Assembly: GCA_033813635.1 (NCBI GenBank)
Contig: JAPXRI010000039.1
Location: 1-26,619, forward strand
Length of the DNA stretch: 26,619 bases
Source: JAPXRI01 sp033813635
GTDB lineage: Bacteria > Bacillota > Clostridia > Oscillospirales > QAMX01
Direction: 5' to 3'
In this document: piece by piece, positions 7,279 to 15,741 of the stretch
How the letters are laid out: every line of letters begins with the position of its first letter
Numbering within the stretch: position 1 is the stretch's first letter
Notes under the pieces: generated by a model
Told to the model about the DNA's origin: nothing
Databases searched by the model: none
What the model saw: the letters and a program-made list of their open reading frames with translations, nothing else
Made by a program: the position numbers and the translations under genes

Positions 7279-8222
7279 ACGATATGCGCATTCTTTTTAT
7301 GGGGACGCCGGATTTTGCCTCCGCGTCGCTCCAATACCTGCTTGAGCGCGGCTACAACATCGTCGGCGTGGTCTGCAAGCCGGACAGCCCCCAGGAACGG
7401 GGGCACAAAATCGCCCCTCCGCCGGTCAAGCAGTGCGTAAAAAACCTGGGGATCCGGATATGCCAGCCGGAAACCCTGAAAGACAACGCCTTTCAGCCGC
7501 TGCTCAAGGAGCTGAAGCCGGACGTCATCGTCGTCGTCGCCTACGGGAAAATTCTGCCGCCCTATATCCTCTCGTACCCGAAATACGGCTGCATAAATCT
7601 CCACGGCTCCGTTCTTCCGGCATACCGGGGTGCGGCGCCGATACAGCGCGCGATAATGAACGGGGACAAAAAAACCGGGCTCTCAACGATGTACCTCGCC
7701 GAAGGGATGGACGACGGCGACGTTATATATACCCTTGAAACCGAGATAGGGGAGCAGGAGACCGCGGGCGAGCTGACTGAGAGGCTCGCAAAGATCGGCG
7801 CGCCGCTGCTGGCAAAAACGCTGGACGCGGTGGCGGCGGGAACCGCGCCCCGTAAGCCGCAGGACAGCGGTGCCGCAACCTACGCGCCGATGATCGACAA
7901 ATCGGAGTCGAGGCTTGATTTTTCAATGCCGGCGCAAAAGGTCTATAATGCTTTCAGAGGGCTCACGCCGAACCCGGGGGTGACCGCCGTGTGCAGGGGT
8001 AAAATCCTTAAAATAACAGATATGGAGCTCTCCGGCGAGGACGAGGGCGGCAGCGTGCCCGGAGAGGTCGCGGTCGCTTCAAAAAAGACGCTCTCCGTCC
8101 GCTGCGGAGACGGCCTCGCAGTCAGACTGCTGCGTATGGCTCCGGAGGGCAAAAGGGAAATGAACTGCGCGGATTTCATCAACGGCAGGGGGATCGCTAA
8201 GGGGGATGTCCTCTCAAGATAG
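7275..8222 (+). CDS. fmt: Methionyl-tRNA formyltransferase
   Basis: Transfers a formyl group from 10-formyl-THF to initiator Met-tRNA. 315 residues, the normal size. The N-terminal Rossmann domain begins MRILFMGTPDFA. The formyl-THF site has NLHGSVLPAYRGAAPIQRAI (catalytic Asn and His), and the catalytic Asp is in GMDDGDV. The C-terminal OB-like tRNA-binding domain follows from about residue 205. Start ATG 7275 overlaps the def stop by four bases; an in-frame ATG at 7284 directly before the conserved core is the alternative. Translation is probably coupled to def. Confidence 0.97.
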   Translation: MNDMRILFMGTPDFASASLQYLLERGYNIVGVVCKPDSPQERGHKIAPPPVKQCVKNLGIRICQPETLKDNAFQPLLKELKPDVIVVVAYGKILPPYILSYPKYGCINLHGSVLPAYRGAAPIQRAIMNGDKKTGLSTMYLAEGMDDGDVIYTLETEIGEQETAGELTERLAKIGAPLLAKTLDAVAAGTAPRKPQDSGAATYAPMIDKSESRLDFSMPAQKVYNAFRGLTPNPGVTAVCRGKILKITDMELSGEDEGGSVPGEVAVASKKTLSVRCGDGLAVRLLRMAPEGKREMNCADFINGRGIAKGDVLSR

Positions 8223-8259
8223 AAATCCGCCGGAGATTTAAGAGAAAAGGGGCACGCGT

Positions 8260-9609
8260 ATGGAAGGCAACGTGAGCAGATACGGAAACGACGCGCGCGC
8301 CTGCGCGGTGAACGCGCTTTATTACGGCGAAAGGGAAAACGCGTACGGGGACGCGAACATAAACGCCGCGCTCTCGGAATGCGGGCTTGACAGGAGGGAC
8401 AGCGCGCTGGCCACGGCCCTCTACTACGGCGTATTGCAGAATAGGATCTTTCTTGACCGCTGTATCTCGAAGTTTTCGGATCTTAAGCTGAAAAAGGTGC
8501 ACCCTAGGGTGTTGGAAATTCTCCGCGTCGGCGCGTACCAGCTGCTCTTCATGGACAAAATTCCGGACAGCGCCGCCGTAAACGAAGCGGTGAAGCTGGC
8601 AAAGGCCACAAAAAACGGCTACGCGGCCGGGTATATCAACGCGCTACTGCGAAAAATCGCCGCCTCAAAGGGCGAGCTTAAAAACATCGACGAGCCCGAC
8701 CGGCTCACGCGGCTCTCGGTGGAGTATTCCCATCCCGCGGAGCTTGTGAAGCTCCTCGCCGACTCCCTGCCGGGAACGGATATAGAGGCGCTTCTGAGGG
8801 AAAACAACAACGTCCCGCCGGTATCGATACGGGTAAACCGGCTCAAAACGGAGCCGGAGGCGCTGCTAAAGCGCCTCGCCGGGGAGGGCTTTTCGGTCCA
8901 GGCGGACCCGGAGCTTCCGGAATGTCTCTATCTTGAAAACTGCGGCGCGGTCACCGCTATCGACGCCTATAACGAGGGGCTTTTCAGCGTCCAGGACAAG
9001 GCTTCGATGCTCGCCGTCCGGGCCCTCGACCCGCGCGCCGGCGGTTTTATAATAGACGGCTGCGCGGCGCCCGGCGGAAAAAGCCTCTACGCCGCGGAGC
9101 TCACGGAGAACGGCGCGGAGATCCTCTCCTGCGATATCTACGCGGGCAAGCTTTCTCAGATTGAGCGAAACGCCGAAAGGCTCGGTATCACCTCGGTAAA
9201 AACCCTTGTCTGCGACGCGGCGGCCCCGAGGGAGGAGTATTTCGGAAAGGCGGACGCTGTTCTCGCCGACGTCCCCTGCTCGGGTCTTGGAATTATACGG
9301 AAAAAGCCGGATATCAGGTATAAGGACCTCTGTGAGATCGCAGCGCTTCCGAGGCTGCAGCTTAAAATATTGAAATCCCTTACAAAATACGTCCGCCCGG
9401 GAGGCACGATCGTATATTCGACCTGCACGATCCTCCCGAGGGAAAACGAAGCGGTGGTCCGGGAGTTTTTAAGCGGGGCTCCGGATTTTTCCCTAAGCCC
9501 GTTTTTCACTGGGCAGAGTTTCGCCGCGCCGGAGGGAATGCTGACGCTCTATCCCCATATCAACGGGACGGACGGCTTTTTTATCTGCAAAATGACCAGA
9601 AAGTTATAA
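8260..9609 (+). CDS. rsmB: 16S rRNA (cytosine-967-C5) methyltransferase RsmB
   Basis: SAM-dependent enzyme that makes m5C967 in 16S rRNA. 449 residues: an N-terminal NusB-like RNA-binding domain (about 10-140, including YYGVLQNRIFLD, LRVGAYQLLFMDKIP and AVNEAVKLAK), then the Rossmann methyltransferase. SAM motif I is IDGCAAPGGKS. The two catalytic cysteines sit in ADVPCSGLG and STCTILPRENE. AAAAGGGG precedes ATG 8260. It follows fmt as in Bacillus; the small zinc metallopeptidase gene often found between fmt and rsmB in clostridia is absent. Intact. Confidence 0.96.
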   Translation: MEGNVSRYGNDARACAVNALYYGERENAYGDANINAALSECGLDRRDSALATALYYGVLQNRIFLDRCISKFSDLKLKKVHPRVLEILRVGAYQLLFMDKIPDSAAVNEAVKLAKATKNGYAAGYINALLRKIAASKGELKNIDEPDRLTRLSVEYSHPAELVKLLADSLPGTDIEALLRENNNVPPVSIRVNRLKTEPEALLKRLAGEGFSVQADPELPECLYLENCGAVTAIDAYNEGLFSVQDKASMLAVRALDPRAGGFIIDGCAAPGGKSLYAAELTENGAEILSCDIYAGKLSQIERNAERLGITSVKTLVCDAAAPREEYFGKADAVLADVPCSGLGIIRKKPDIRYKDLCEIAALPRLQLKILKSLTKYVRPGGTIVYSTCTILPRENEAVVREFLSGAPDFSLSPFFTGQSFAAPEGMLTLYPHINGTDGFFICKMTRKL

Positions 9610-9620
9610 CTCTGGGTGGA

Positions 9621-10691
9621 ATGGGGACTCGTATGCTTCTGAAAACGCCCGGAAACGGGGAGAAAACAGATATCCTTTCGATGCTACCCGAAGAAATCGA
9701 AGCCGAGCTGCTGTCCGCGGGTGAAAAACGTTACCGCGCGGGGCAGGTCTTTTCAGGTCTGCATAAAATTTTCGATATCGACGGCATAACCGTCGTTTCG
9801 AAGCCGCTGCGGGAGGCGCTGAAAGGAAAATTCGCCGTCCCCGAAATCTCCGTGGAGAAAAAACAGGTCTCCGCCAGAGACGGCACCGTAAAATACCTGC
9901 TGCGCCTGGGCGACGGCAACTCGGTTGAGTGCGTGCTGATGCGCTATAAATACGGCAACACCCTCTGCATCTCGACGCAGGCCGGCTGCGCGATGGGCTG
10001 CGCCTTCTGCGCCTCCGGCAAGAACGGGCTCGCAAGGGACTTGAACCCGTCGGAGATGCTTTTGCAGATCGCCGTAGCGGAGCGGGACTGCGGCGAGCGG
10101 GTGGACGGGGTCGTGATGATGGGGACGGGCGAGCCGCTGGCGAATTTCGACGCGTCGGTGACGTTTATAAAGCTCGTCTCAAACCCGCAGTCCTTCAATA
10201 TCGGCCAGCGCCACATCTCGCTGTCCACAAGCGGGCTCGTCGACAGAATTTACAAGCTGGCAGAGCTCGGCTTCGCGATTACGCTGTCCGTCTCGCTCCA
10301 CGCCGCCTTTGACGAAAAGCGAAGCAGGCTGATGCCGGTCAACAAAAAATACCCGGTCGCCGCGCTTGTCGAGGCGGCGACGCACTACCAGAGAACCACG
10401 GGCCGGAGGGTTTCCTACGAGTACGCGATGATCTCCGGCATAAACGACACCCCGGAGGACGCGAAAGCCCTTTCGGACCTGCTGGCGGGCCGCGGAGCGC
10501 ACGTAAACCTGATACGCCTCAACGAGATCGCCGAGAGCCCGTTCAAGCCCTCTTCCAGGGAAGCGGTGGCGGAGTTTACCCGCATCCTCGAAAAAAACGG
10601 CGTAAACGTGACCGTTAGAAGAAGGCTCGGGGCGGACATAGACGGCGCCTGCGGCCAGCTGCGGCGGAGATTTATTGAAGAAAACAGTTGA
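9621..10691 (+). CDS. rlmN: Dual-specificity 23S rRNA/tRNA adenine C2-methyltransferase RlmN
   Basis: Radical-SAM enzyme that methylates C2 of A2503 in 23S rRNA and A37 in some tRNAs. 356 residues with the 4Fe-4S motif CAMGCAFC (Cys123, Cys127, Cys130), GTGEPL, and the methyl-carrier cysteine in DIDGACGQL near the end (Cys344). The family also conserves a cysteine before the cluster, seen here in SVECVLM. The start is uncertain: ATG 9621 sits right against GGGTGG, while ATG 9633 has GGGGA 6 bases upstream and may be the real one (352 residues). The final codons overlap the -35 box of the next promoter. Confidence 0.96.
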   Translation: MGTRMLLKTPGNGEKTDILSMLPEEIEAELLSAGEKRYRAGQVFSGLHKIFDIDGITVVSKPLREALKGKFAVPEISVEKKQVSARDGTVKYLLRLGDGNSVECVLMRYKYGNTLCISTQAGCAMGCAFCASGKNGLARDLNPSEMLLQIAVAERDCGERVDGVVMMGTGEPLANFDASVTFIKLVSNPQSFNIGQRHISLSTSGLVDRIYKLAELGFAITLSVSLHAAFDEKRSRLMPVNKKYPVAALVEAATHYQRTTGRRVSYEYAMISGINDTPEDAKALSDLLAGRGAHVNLIRLNEIAESPFKPSSREAVAEFTRILEKNGVNVTVRRRLGADIDGACGQLRRRFIEENS

Positions 10692-10716
10692 GTTTGAGAT
10701 AAAAAAATGCTAAAAT
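10688..10716 (+). promoter_or_regulatory. Sigma-A-type promoter for stp-pknB
   Basis: TTGAGT (10688-10693), a 17-base spacer, then TAAAAT (10711-10716) preceded by TGC, an extended -10. The -35 box overlaps the rlmN stop codon. The kinase/phosphatase pair can therefore be transcribed independently of the upstream cluster. Confidence 0.65.
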
Positions 10717-10781
10717 AGCCTTAATAATCTAAAGATAAGAAACGAAGCGGCGCAATGTACGGGAAATGGGAGGCTTGCGAG

Positions 10782-11516
10782 ATGACGGCCGTAGGTGCAA
10801 CCGATAAAGGCAGGAGACGCAAAGACAACCAGGACAACTACTATATAAATATTCTGCACAGCGAAAAACAGGCGCTCTGCGTCATATGCGACGGCATGGG
10901 CGGAGCGAAGTCGGGCAATATCGCGAGCGATATGGCGCTGACGATTTTCGCTGCGGAGATTAAAAAACGCCGCAAGCCCGGGATGAACGCCGCCTATATG
11001 AGATCGATCATGCGGGAAGCCGTGAAAACCGCGAACAGCATGACATACGCGAAATCGAACGAGGATGAAGCCTTCCACGGCATGGGCTCGACCCTGGTGG
11101 CTGTGTTTGCCGACGAGTCGGACGCCTGCGTGATGAACGTGGGCGACAGCAGGGCGTATCTGATTTCACACAGGGGAATCAAACAGATCACCAACGATCA
11201 CTCGGTGGCCGAGGAAATGGTAAAGCGCGGCGAACTTACGCCGATGGCGGCCCGCATCCACCCCGCGAAAAACTACATAACCCGGGCGATAGGTACGGAG
11301 CCGCAGATAGAGCCGGAATTTTACGATTTGCGCCTTGAGCCGGGCGATATTATCCTGCTGTGCTCGGACGGGCTGTCGAACATGCTTGAAGACGATGAAA
11401 TACTGTTTGAAGTCACTTCCGGAGGCGATTTGGCCACCTGTCCGGAAAGACTGATCGAGATTGCCAACGAAAGGGGAGGGCCGGACAATATTACGGTCGT
11501 CCTGCTGGAAATTTAG
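10782..11516 (+). CDS. stp: PP2C-family Ser/Thr protein phosphatase (Stp/PrpC)
   Basis: Metal-dependent phosphatase that reverses the action of the neighbouring PASTA kinase. From ATG 10782 it has 244 residues, the usual size. PP2C motifs in order: TDKGRRRKDNQD, CDGMGG (Asp37 and Gly38 bind Mn/Mg), GMGSTLVAV, VGDSRAYLI, DHSVAEEM, LCSDGLSNML and GGPDNITVVLLEI. GGGAGG at 10768-10773 lies 8 bases before ATG 10782, better than for the in-frame ATG at 10755, which would add nine residues. It is followed about 100 bases later by pknB, the standard partner arrangement. Confidence 0.93.
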   Translation: MTAVGATDKGRRRKDNQDNYYINILHSEKQALCVICDGMGGAKSGNIASDMALTIFAAEIKKRRKPGMNAAYMRSIMREAVKTANSMTYAKSNEDEAFHGMGSTLVAVFADESDACVMNVGDSRAYLISHRGIKQITNDHSVAEEMVKRGELTPMAARIHPAKNYITRAIGTEPQIEPEFYDLRLEPGDIILLCSDGLSNMLEDDEILFEVTSGGDLATCPERLIEIANERGGPDNITVVLLEI

Positions 11517-11544
11517 GGTCGCCGGACTGCATCTTAAATCTGAT

Positions 11545-11624
11545 GAAAGGAATGGACTATTCGCTTACATAGGCTTTTTACGCGCAAAGCAAAGCTTAAG
11601 CGCGTAAATGCTTACGAATAAGCC
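11545..11624 (+). promoter_or_regulatory. Structured pknB leader: Shine-Dalgarno, hairpin, start codon
   Basis: Seen: GAAAGGA at 11545-11551; an outer stem TATTCG (11558-11563) with CGAATA (11615-11620); an inner perfect 9-bp stem TTTACGCGC (11577-11585) with GCGCGTAAA (11600-11608); then 4 bases to ATG 11625. No Shine-Dalgarno lies in the 25 bases next to that ATG. If folded, the unpaired spacing is about 10-12 bases. A 6-codon frame (11552-11572) begins directly at the Shine-Dalgarno and may be chance. Regulatory function is inferred; there is no U-tract, so a terminator is unlikely. Confidence 0.55.
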
Positions 11625-13649
11625 ATGAACGAGAGCCTTATGGATACCTATTTAAATAAAGTGCTTGACGACCGCTACGAGATCATCGAGATCATCGGCA
11701 CCGGCGGGATGGCGGTGGTGTACAAAGCCCGCGACAGAAAGCTGAACCGGCTGGTCGCCGTTAAAATATTAAAATCCGAGCTTCGCAGCGACACGGAGCT
11801 CCGCCGCCGTTTTCACGCGGAATCCGAAGCGGTCGCGAGGCTGAACCACCCGAACATCATCAACGTGTTCGACGTCAGCACAGGCGAGGATATCGACTAT
11901 TTCGTGATGGAGCTTATCGACGGGATAACCCTTAAGCAGTACATCAACCACAGGCACGTGCTCTCCGTCAAGGAAGCGCTGCATTTCACCGTGCAGATTT
12001 TAAAAGGCCTTGAGCACGCCCACGCGAAAAAAATCGTTCACCGCGACATCAAGCCCCAGAATATCATGATCCTGCGGGACGGCACCGCGAAGGTCGCGGA
12101 TTTCGGAATCGCGAGAATCGCGGGAAATCAGGACCTTACGGTGAACCAGGAAAACGCCTACGGCTCGGTCCACTATATCGCCCCGGAGCAGGCCCGCTGC
12201 GAGGCGACGGACGGCCGTGCCGATATTTACTCCGTAGGCGTTATGCTCTATGAGATGCTGACCGGCGTACTGCCCTACGAGGGCGACAGCGCGGTCGCTA
12301 TTGCGATGCAGCACATCAAGTCGAAACCGAAGCCCCCGCGGGAGGTCAACCCTGATATTCCGGAGGGAGTCGAGTATATAATACTGAAAGCCATGCGCAG
12401 CGACCCCAATATGCGCTACAGGACGGCCGGCGAGATGATCGACGATATCGAGGCGTTCAGGAGAGACCCCGCGGGCTTCGTCCCGGCGGAGGTCAGGGCC
12501 GAGAGCGCCGAAAACGGGGATACAATAAGGTTTGTCGCGCCTAAGGGGGCGCAGGACGTCCGGCAGGACGGCAAGAGCGGCGCGCTGCCCGCCGCGGGCG
12601 GGGCCGCGGCGAAGACCGCGAAAAAAATAAACCTGATGCCCGTCTTTTCCGCGCTGATCGTGCTGATGGTGCTCCTGGCGCTGGCGGCGGCGCTGTGGAT
12701 CTCGATTATGAGCCCGGAGGCCGGCGCGGAGGACGTTCAGGTGCCGAGCCTTGTAGGAAGAACATTTGAAGAGGTCCTAAAAGACAAATCCCTCGATTTC
12801 GAGCTGGTTAAGGCGGCGGAGGAGTACAGCTCGAAGTATGACGCGGGCGTAATTATAAGGCAGGACCAGCCCGAGGGCAAGACAGTCAAAGCCGGAAGCA
12901 CAATCAACCTCACCGTAAGCCTCGGAAAACGCAGCGCGCTGATGCCGAACTATATCAACGAGAGCTATAACGACGCCAATAAAGACCTGAGGGCCCTTAT
13001 GGAGGACACGGTCACGGTGCAGTACGTGCCGGAGGCCTCGGATACGATTACCCAGGGCTATGTTATCAGGACGGACCCGATTGCCGGCCAGACGATTGTC
13101 GAAGGGCAGACGGTTACCTTCTACGTCAGCTCGGGAGTGGGGACGGAGATCGTAAAGATGCCCAACTGTATGGACACCAGCCTGGAAATCGCCAAATCAA
13201 TGCTGAGCGCGGCGGGTCTGATCCTGAACGATCAGGATATCGTGTACCAGGTGGACGATACCCGCGAACCCGGCACCGTAATAAACCAGAGCGTCGAAGC
13301 AAATAAGAAAATCCCCAAGGGTACCCAGATCATTCTGACGGTGACCCGGAGGAGTTACACGGAAACCGTGCCGCCCGCTACGGAGGCGACCACCGCGACG
13401 CCCCCGGCCACGACGAAAGCGGGCGGCGGAACAAAGACAACAGAGTACACCCTCGTTCTCCCGCAGGACCCCGCCTATCCGGACCAATACCTTGTCCAGA
13501 TCTATCAGGACGGCAACAGCATCTATTCGAATACCGTCAACAAATCCGACGGTTCTATCACGGTTCCGGTCAGCGGTACGGGGTCCGTTAGAATTGAAGT
13601 TTTTATCGACCAGGTGCTCTATAAGAGAGAACAGATGAATTTAAGCTGA
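11625..13649 (+). CDS. pknB: PASTA-domain Ser/Thr protein kinase (PknB/PrkC type)
   Basis: Membrane kinase that senses peptidoglycan fragments or lipid II and phosphorylates division and wall proteins. 674 residues. Kinase domain about 18-280: glycine loop GTGGMAVVYKA, Lys47 in VAVK, HRDIKPQN (139-146), DFG (159-161), APEQ (186-189). One transmembrane helix, about 337-361. Outside are three PASTA repeats (starting VQVPSLVG near 371, then PNYINES and MPNCMDT blocks), a Thr/Pro/Ala-rich linker (about 570-600), and a terminal beta-rich domain of about 65 residues as in other clostridial PrkC proteins. Partner stp lies upstream. ATG 11640 (MDTYLN) is an alternative start with a weak GAGAG site. 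Confidence 0.95.
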   Translation: MNESLMDTYLNKVLDDRYEIIEIIGTGGMAVVYKARDRKLNRLVAVKILKSELRSDTELRRRFHAESEAVARLNHPNIINVFDVSTGEDIDYFVMELIDGITLKQYINHRHVLSVKEALHFTVQILKGLEHAHAKKIVHRDIKPQNIMILRDGTAKVADFGIARIAGNQDLTVNQENAYGSVHYIAPEQARCEATDGRADIYSVGVMLYEMLTGVLPYEGDSAVAIAMQHIKSKPKPPREVNPDIPEGVEYIILKAMRSDPNMRYRTAGEMIDDIEAFRRDPAGFVPAEVRAESAENGDTIRFVAPKGAQDVRQDGKSGALPAAGGAAAKTAKKINLMPVFSALIVLMVLLALAAALWISIMSPEAGAEDVQVPSLVGRTFEEVLKDKSLDFELVKAAEEYSSKYDAGVIIRQDQPEGKTVKAGSTINLTVSLGKRSALMPNYINESYNDANKDLRALMEDTVTVQYVPEASDTITQGYVIRTDPIAGQTIVEGQTVTFYVSSGVGTEIVKMPNCMDTSLEIAKSMLSAAGLILNDQDIVYQVDDTREPGTVINQSVEANKKIPKGTQIILTVTRRSYTETVPPATEATTATPPATTKAGGGTKTTEYTLVLPQDPAYPDQYLVQIYQDGNSIYSNTVNKSDGSITVPVSGTGSVRIEVFIDQVLYKREQMNLS

Positions 13650-13673
13650 GATTTGAAATTCGGGGATTTGTGC

Positions 13674-14588
13674 ATGCAAAACGGCTTAATCGTCAAGACA
13701 TCGGGCTCGCTCTACACCGTCAGGACCGACGAGGGCTTTGTCCTCTGCCGCGAGCGGGGCAGACTCAAGCTCGGAGACGTCGCGCCGGTGGCGGGGGACT
13801 TTGTGAAACTGCGTACGGAGAGGGACGGCTGCGGCGTGATCACCGCCATTCTGCCTAGAAAAAACTCGCTGGTCCGCCCGCCTGTGGCGAATATAGACAA
13901 GCTGCTTATCATTGCCTCCACCGCACCCCCGGTCACCGAACATGAGTTTATCGACTCGCTGACCGTCCTCGCGGAGTATAAGGGGATAACCCCGGTAATC
14001 TGCGTGAATAAAACCGATCTCGCGGACGGAAGCGATATCGTAAGACTCTATTGCTCCCTCGGCTACCGGGCTTATCTTGTTAGCGCCGCGACGGGCTTAG
14101 GTATAGACGACCTCCGGAGGGAGCTCCGGGGCGCGGTGTCGGTACTGGCGGGGAATTCCGGCGTCGGAAAATCAAGCCTGCTGAACGCGCTCTACCCGGG
14201 CTGCACCGCGAAAACCGGGGAGCTCAGCGAAAAAATAGGCCGCGGCAGACAGACGACGCAGCGCGTCGAACTCTACCCCACGGGGGATAACGGGTATATC
14301 GCGGACACGCCCGGATACTCCGCGTTCGACGCGGTCCAGATGGAGATGACGGACGCTGAGCGCCTCCCCTTCTGCTTCCCGGAGTTTGCGGACTACCTCG
14401 GAAAATGCCGGTACTCCGACTGCGGCCACCTGAAAGACGACGGCTGCGCGATCCGCTCCGCGGCGGAAAGCGGCGCGATCGCCCTTTCGCGCTACAAGAG
14501 CTATCAAAGTCTGCTTGAAGAGATGAAAAACGCCCCGAAGGCCTATGAGACGGAAGCCGGGAAGCCGGGCAAGAAAAACGGCCGGTAG
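13674..14588 (+). CDS. rsgA: Ribosome small subunit-dependent GTPase RsgA
   Basis: Checks late maturation of the 30S subunit. About 304 residues from ATG 13674, which has GGGGA at 13662-13666 seven bases upstream; a TTG at 13653 would add seven residues. An N-terminal OB-fold is followed by a circularly permuted GTPase: G4 NKTD comes first, then Walker A GNSGVGKSSLLNAL, then G3 DTPGYS, as is diagnostic of the YjeQ/RsgA family. The zinc motif C-x-x-x-x-C-x-H-x5-C is seen in CRYSDCGHLKDDGC. It directly follows pknB as in Bacillus, but rpe and thiN do not follow. Confidence 0.96.
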   Translation: MQNGLIVKTSGSLYTVRTDEGFVLCRERGRLKLGDVAPVAGDFVKLRTERDGCGVITAILPRKNSLVRPPVANIDKLLIIASTAPPVTEHEFIDSLTVLAEYKGITPVICVNKTDLADGSDIVRLYCSLGYRAYLVSAATGLGIDDLRRELRGAVSVLAGNSGVGKSSLLNALYPGCTAKTGELSEKIGRGRQTTQRVELYPTGDNGYIADTPGYSAFDAVQMEMTDAERLPFCFPEFADYLGKCRYSDCGHLKDDGCAIRSAAESGAIALSRYKSYQSLLEEMKNAPKAYETEAGKPGKKNGR

Positions 14589-14631
14589 GCGCGGCGGGGC
14601 CGTATTTGAATACAGGGTTAAAGGAATGCCT

Positions 14632-15687
14632 ATGAGGTTAACCGTGAAAAAAACTCCGCCTGTCCGAAGAGGGCGGAGACATGTTTTATATAAGCCGCTT
14701 TTTTTAATCCCGCTGCTGCTGTTCCCTCTGTCCGGCTGCGGGGAAAAGGCTGAGAAAAAGGCGGAGAGAAGCGTCTTCGCGATGGATACGCTGATCGATA
14801 TGGCCGCGTACGGCGACGGCGCTGACGCGGCGCTCGAGGCGTGCGAGGAGAGCATAAAAGAAATCGAGTCCCGGTTTTCAACCGAGCTGTCCGGCAGTGA
14901 AATACAGAATTTAAACCTTTCCGGCGGGGCCGCGCTGACGGTCTCCGACGCCGTGGCGGGAGTTCTAAAGACTGCGCTGGAGGTTTCGGAGAAAAGCGGC
15001 GGCGCCTTTGACATCACCGTTTACCCACTTGTCAGGGCCTGGGGCTTCATCGGCGGAAGCTACAGGGTACCGCCGGACGGGGAGATATCGGAGCTTTTAG
15101 AGCGTGTCGGCTACGCGAACGTCGGCGTTGACGGGAACACGGTCACGCTAAAAAACGGGGCTGAAATCGACCTGGGTGGGATCGCGAAGGGGTACGCCGC
15201 CGACGCGCTTAAAGAGGTGCTCGCCCGGCACGGCGTTGACTCCGGGCTGATCTCCCTCGGCGGAAACGTGCTCGCCTACGGCACGAAGCCGGACGGCGGT
15301 GCCTGGCGCATCGGGATAGCGGCGCCGGACGGGAGCGCGGATATCGCGGGGATTCTGAGCGTTAAAAACGCAACCGTTGTGACCTCGGGCAGCTATCAGC
15401 GCTATTTCGAGGAAAACGGCGTCGTCTACGGGCATATTCTGGACCCCGCCACCGGCCGCCCAGCGGAAACCGATCTGAAATCCGTCACGATTGTGTGCGA
15501 CAACGGCGCGCTGGCGGACGCGCTCTCCACGGCGCTCTTCGTTCTTGGCGAGGAAAAAGCCCTTTCCTACCACGACGCCTACGGCGGCTTCGAGGCCGTT
15601 CTGATTACGGCCGACGACAGAATGGTCTGCACAAGCGGGCTTAAGGACTGCCTGACGGAGACGGTTTACGCGGTGGAATACCGCTGA
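14632..15687 (+). CDS. apbE: FAD:protein FMN transferase, ApbE family lipoprotein
   Basis: Attaches FMN covalently to Thr/Ser of extracytoplasmic flavoproteins such as RnfG/NqrC. About 351 residues from ATG 14632, with AAAGGA 6 bases upstream; an open frame runs back to 14545 inside rsgA but has no better site. N-terminus: Arg/Lys-rich, a hydrophobic stretch, then lipobox LSGC, so it is likely a lipid-anchored surface protein. ApbE motifs: FAMDTLIDMAAYG, GGAFDITVYPLVRAWGF, IDLGGIAKGYAADAL (FAD and metal site), SLGGNVLAYG, and TSGSYQRYF...HILDPATGRP. No obvious target flavoprotein is in the window. It ends the + strand cluster, just before a terminator. Confidence 0.94.
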   Translation: MRLTVKKTPPVRRGRRHVLYKPLFLIPLLLFPLSGCGEKAEKKAERSVFAMDTLIDMAAYGDGADAALEACEESIKEIESRFSTELSGSEIQNLNLSGGAALTVSDAVAGVLKTALEVSEKSGGAFDITVYPLVRAWGFIGGSYRVPPDGEISELLERVGYANVGVDGNTVTLKNGAEIDLGGIAKGYAADALKEVLARHGVDSGLISLGGNVLAYGTKPDGGAWRIGIAAPDGSADIAGILSVKNATVVTSGSYQRYFEENGVVYGHILDPATGRPAETDLKSVTIVCDNGALADALSTALFVLGEEKALSYHDAYGGFEAVLITADDRMVCTSGLKDCLTETVYAVEYR

Positions 15688-15704
15688 AAGCAAAAAGTAA
15701 AACC

Positions 15705-15734
15705 AAAAGGCTGCCTTATAAAAAGCCGCCTTTT
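15705..15734. terminator. Bidirectional terminator between apbE and the XRE gene
   Basis: AAAAGGC (15705-15711) and GCCTTTT (15728-15734) pair, extended by GC/GC across one mismatch, with a 10-base A/T-rich loop. Short T or A runs on each side suit termination of the two convergent genes that end here. Confidence 0.7.
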
Positions 15735-15741
15735 GATATGT

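Noticed and set aside
11552..11572. Six-codon leader peptide before pknB
   Set aside because: Its ATG touches the GAAAGGA with no spacing, which is too close for initiation; it is more likely chance.
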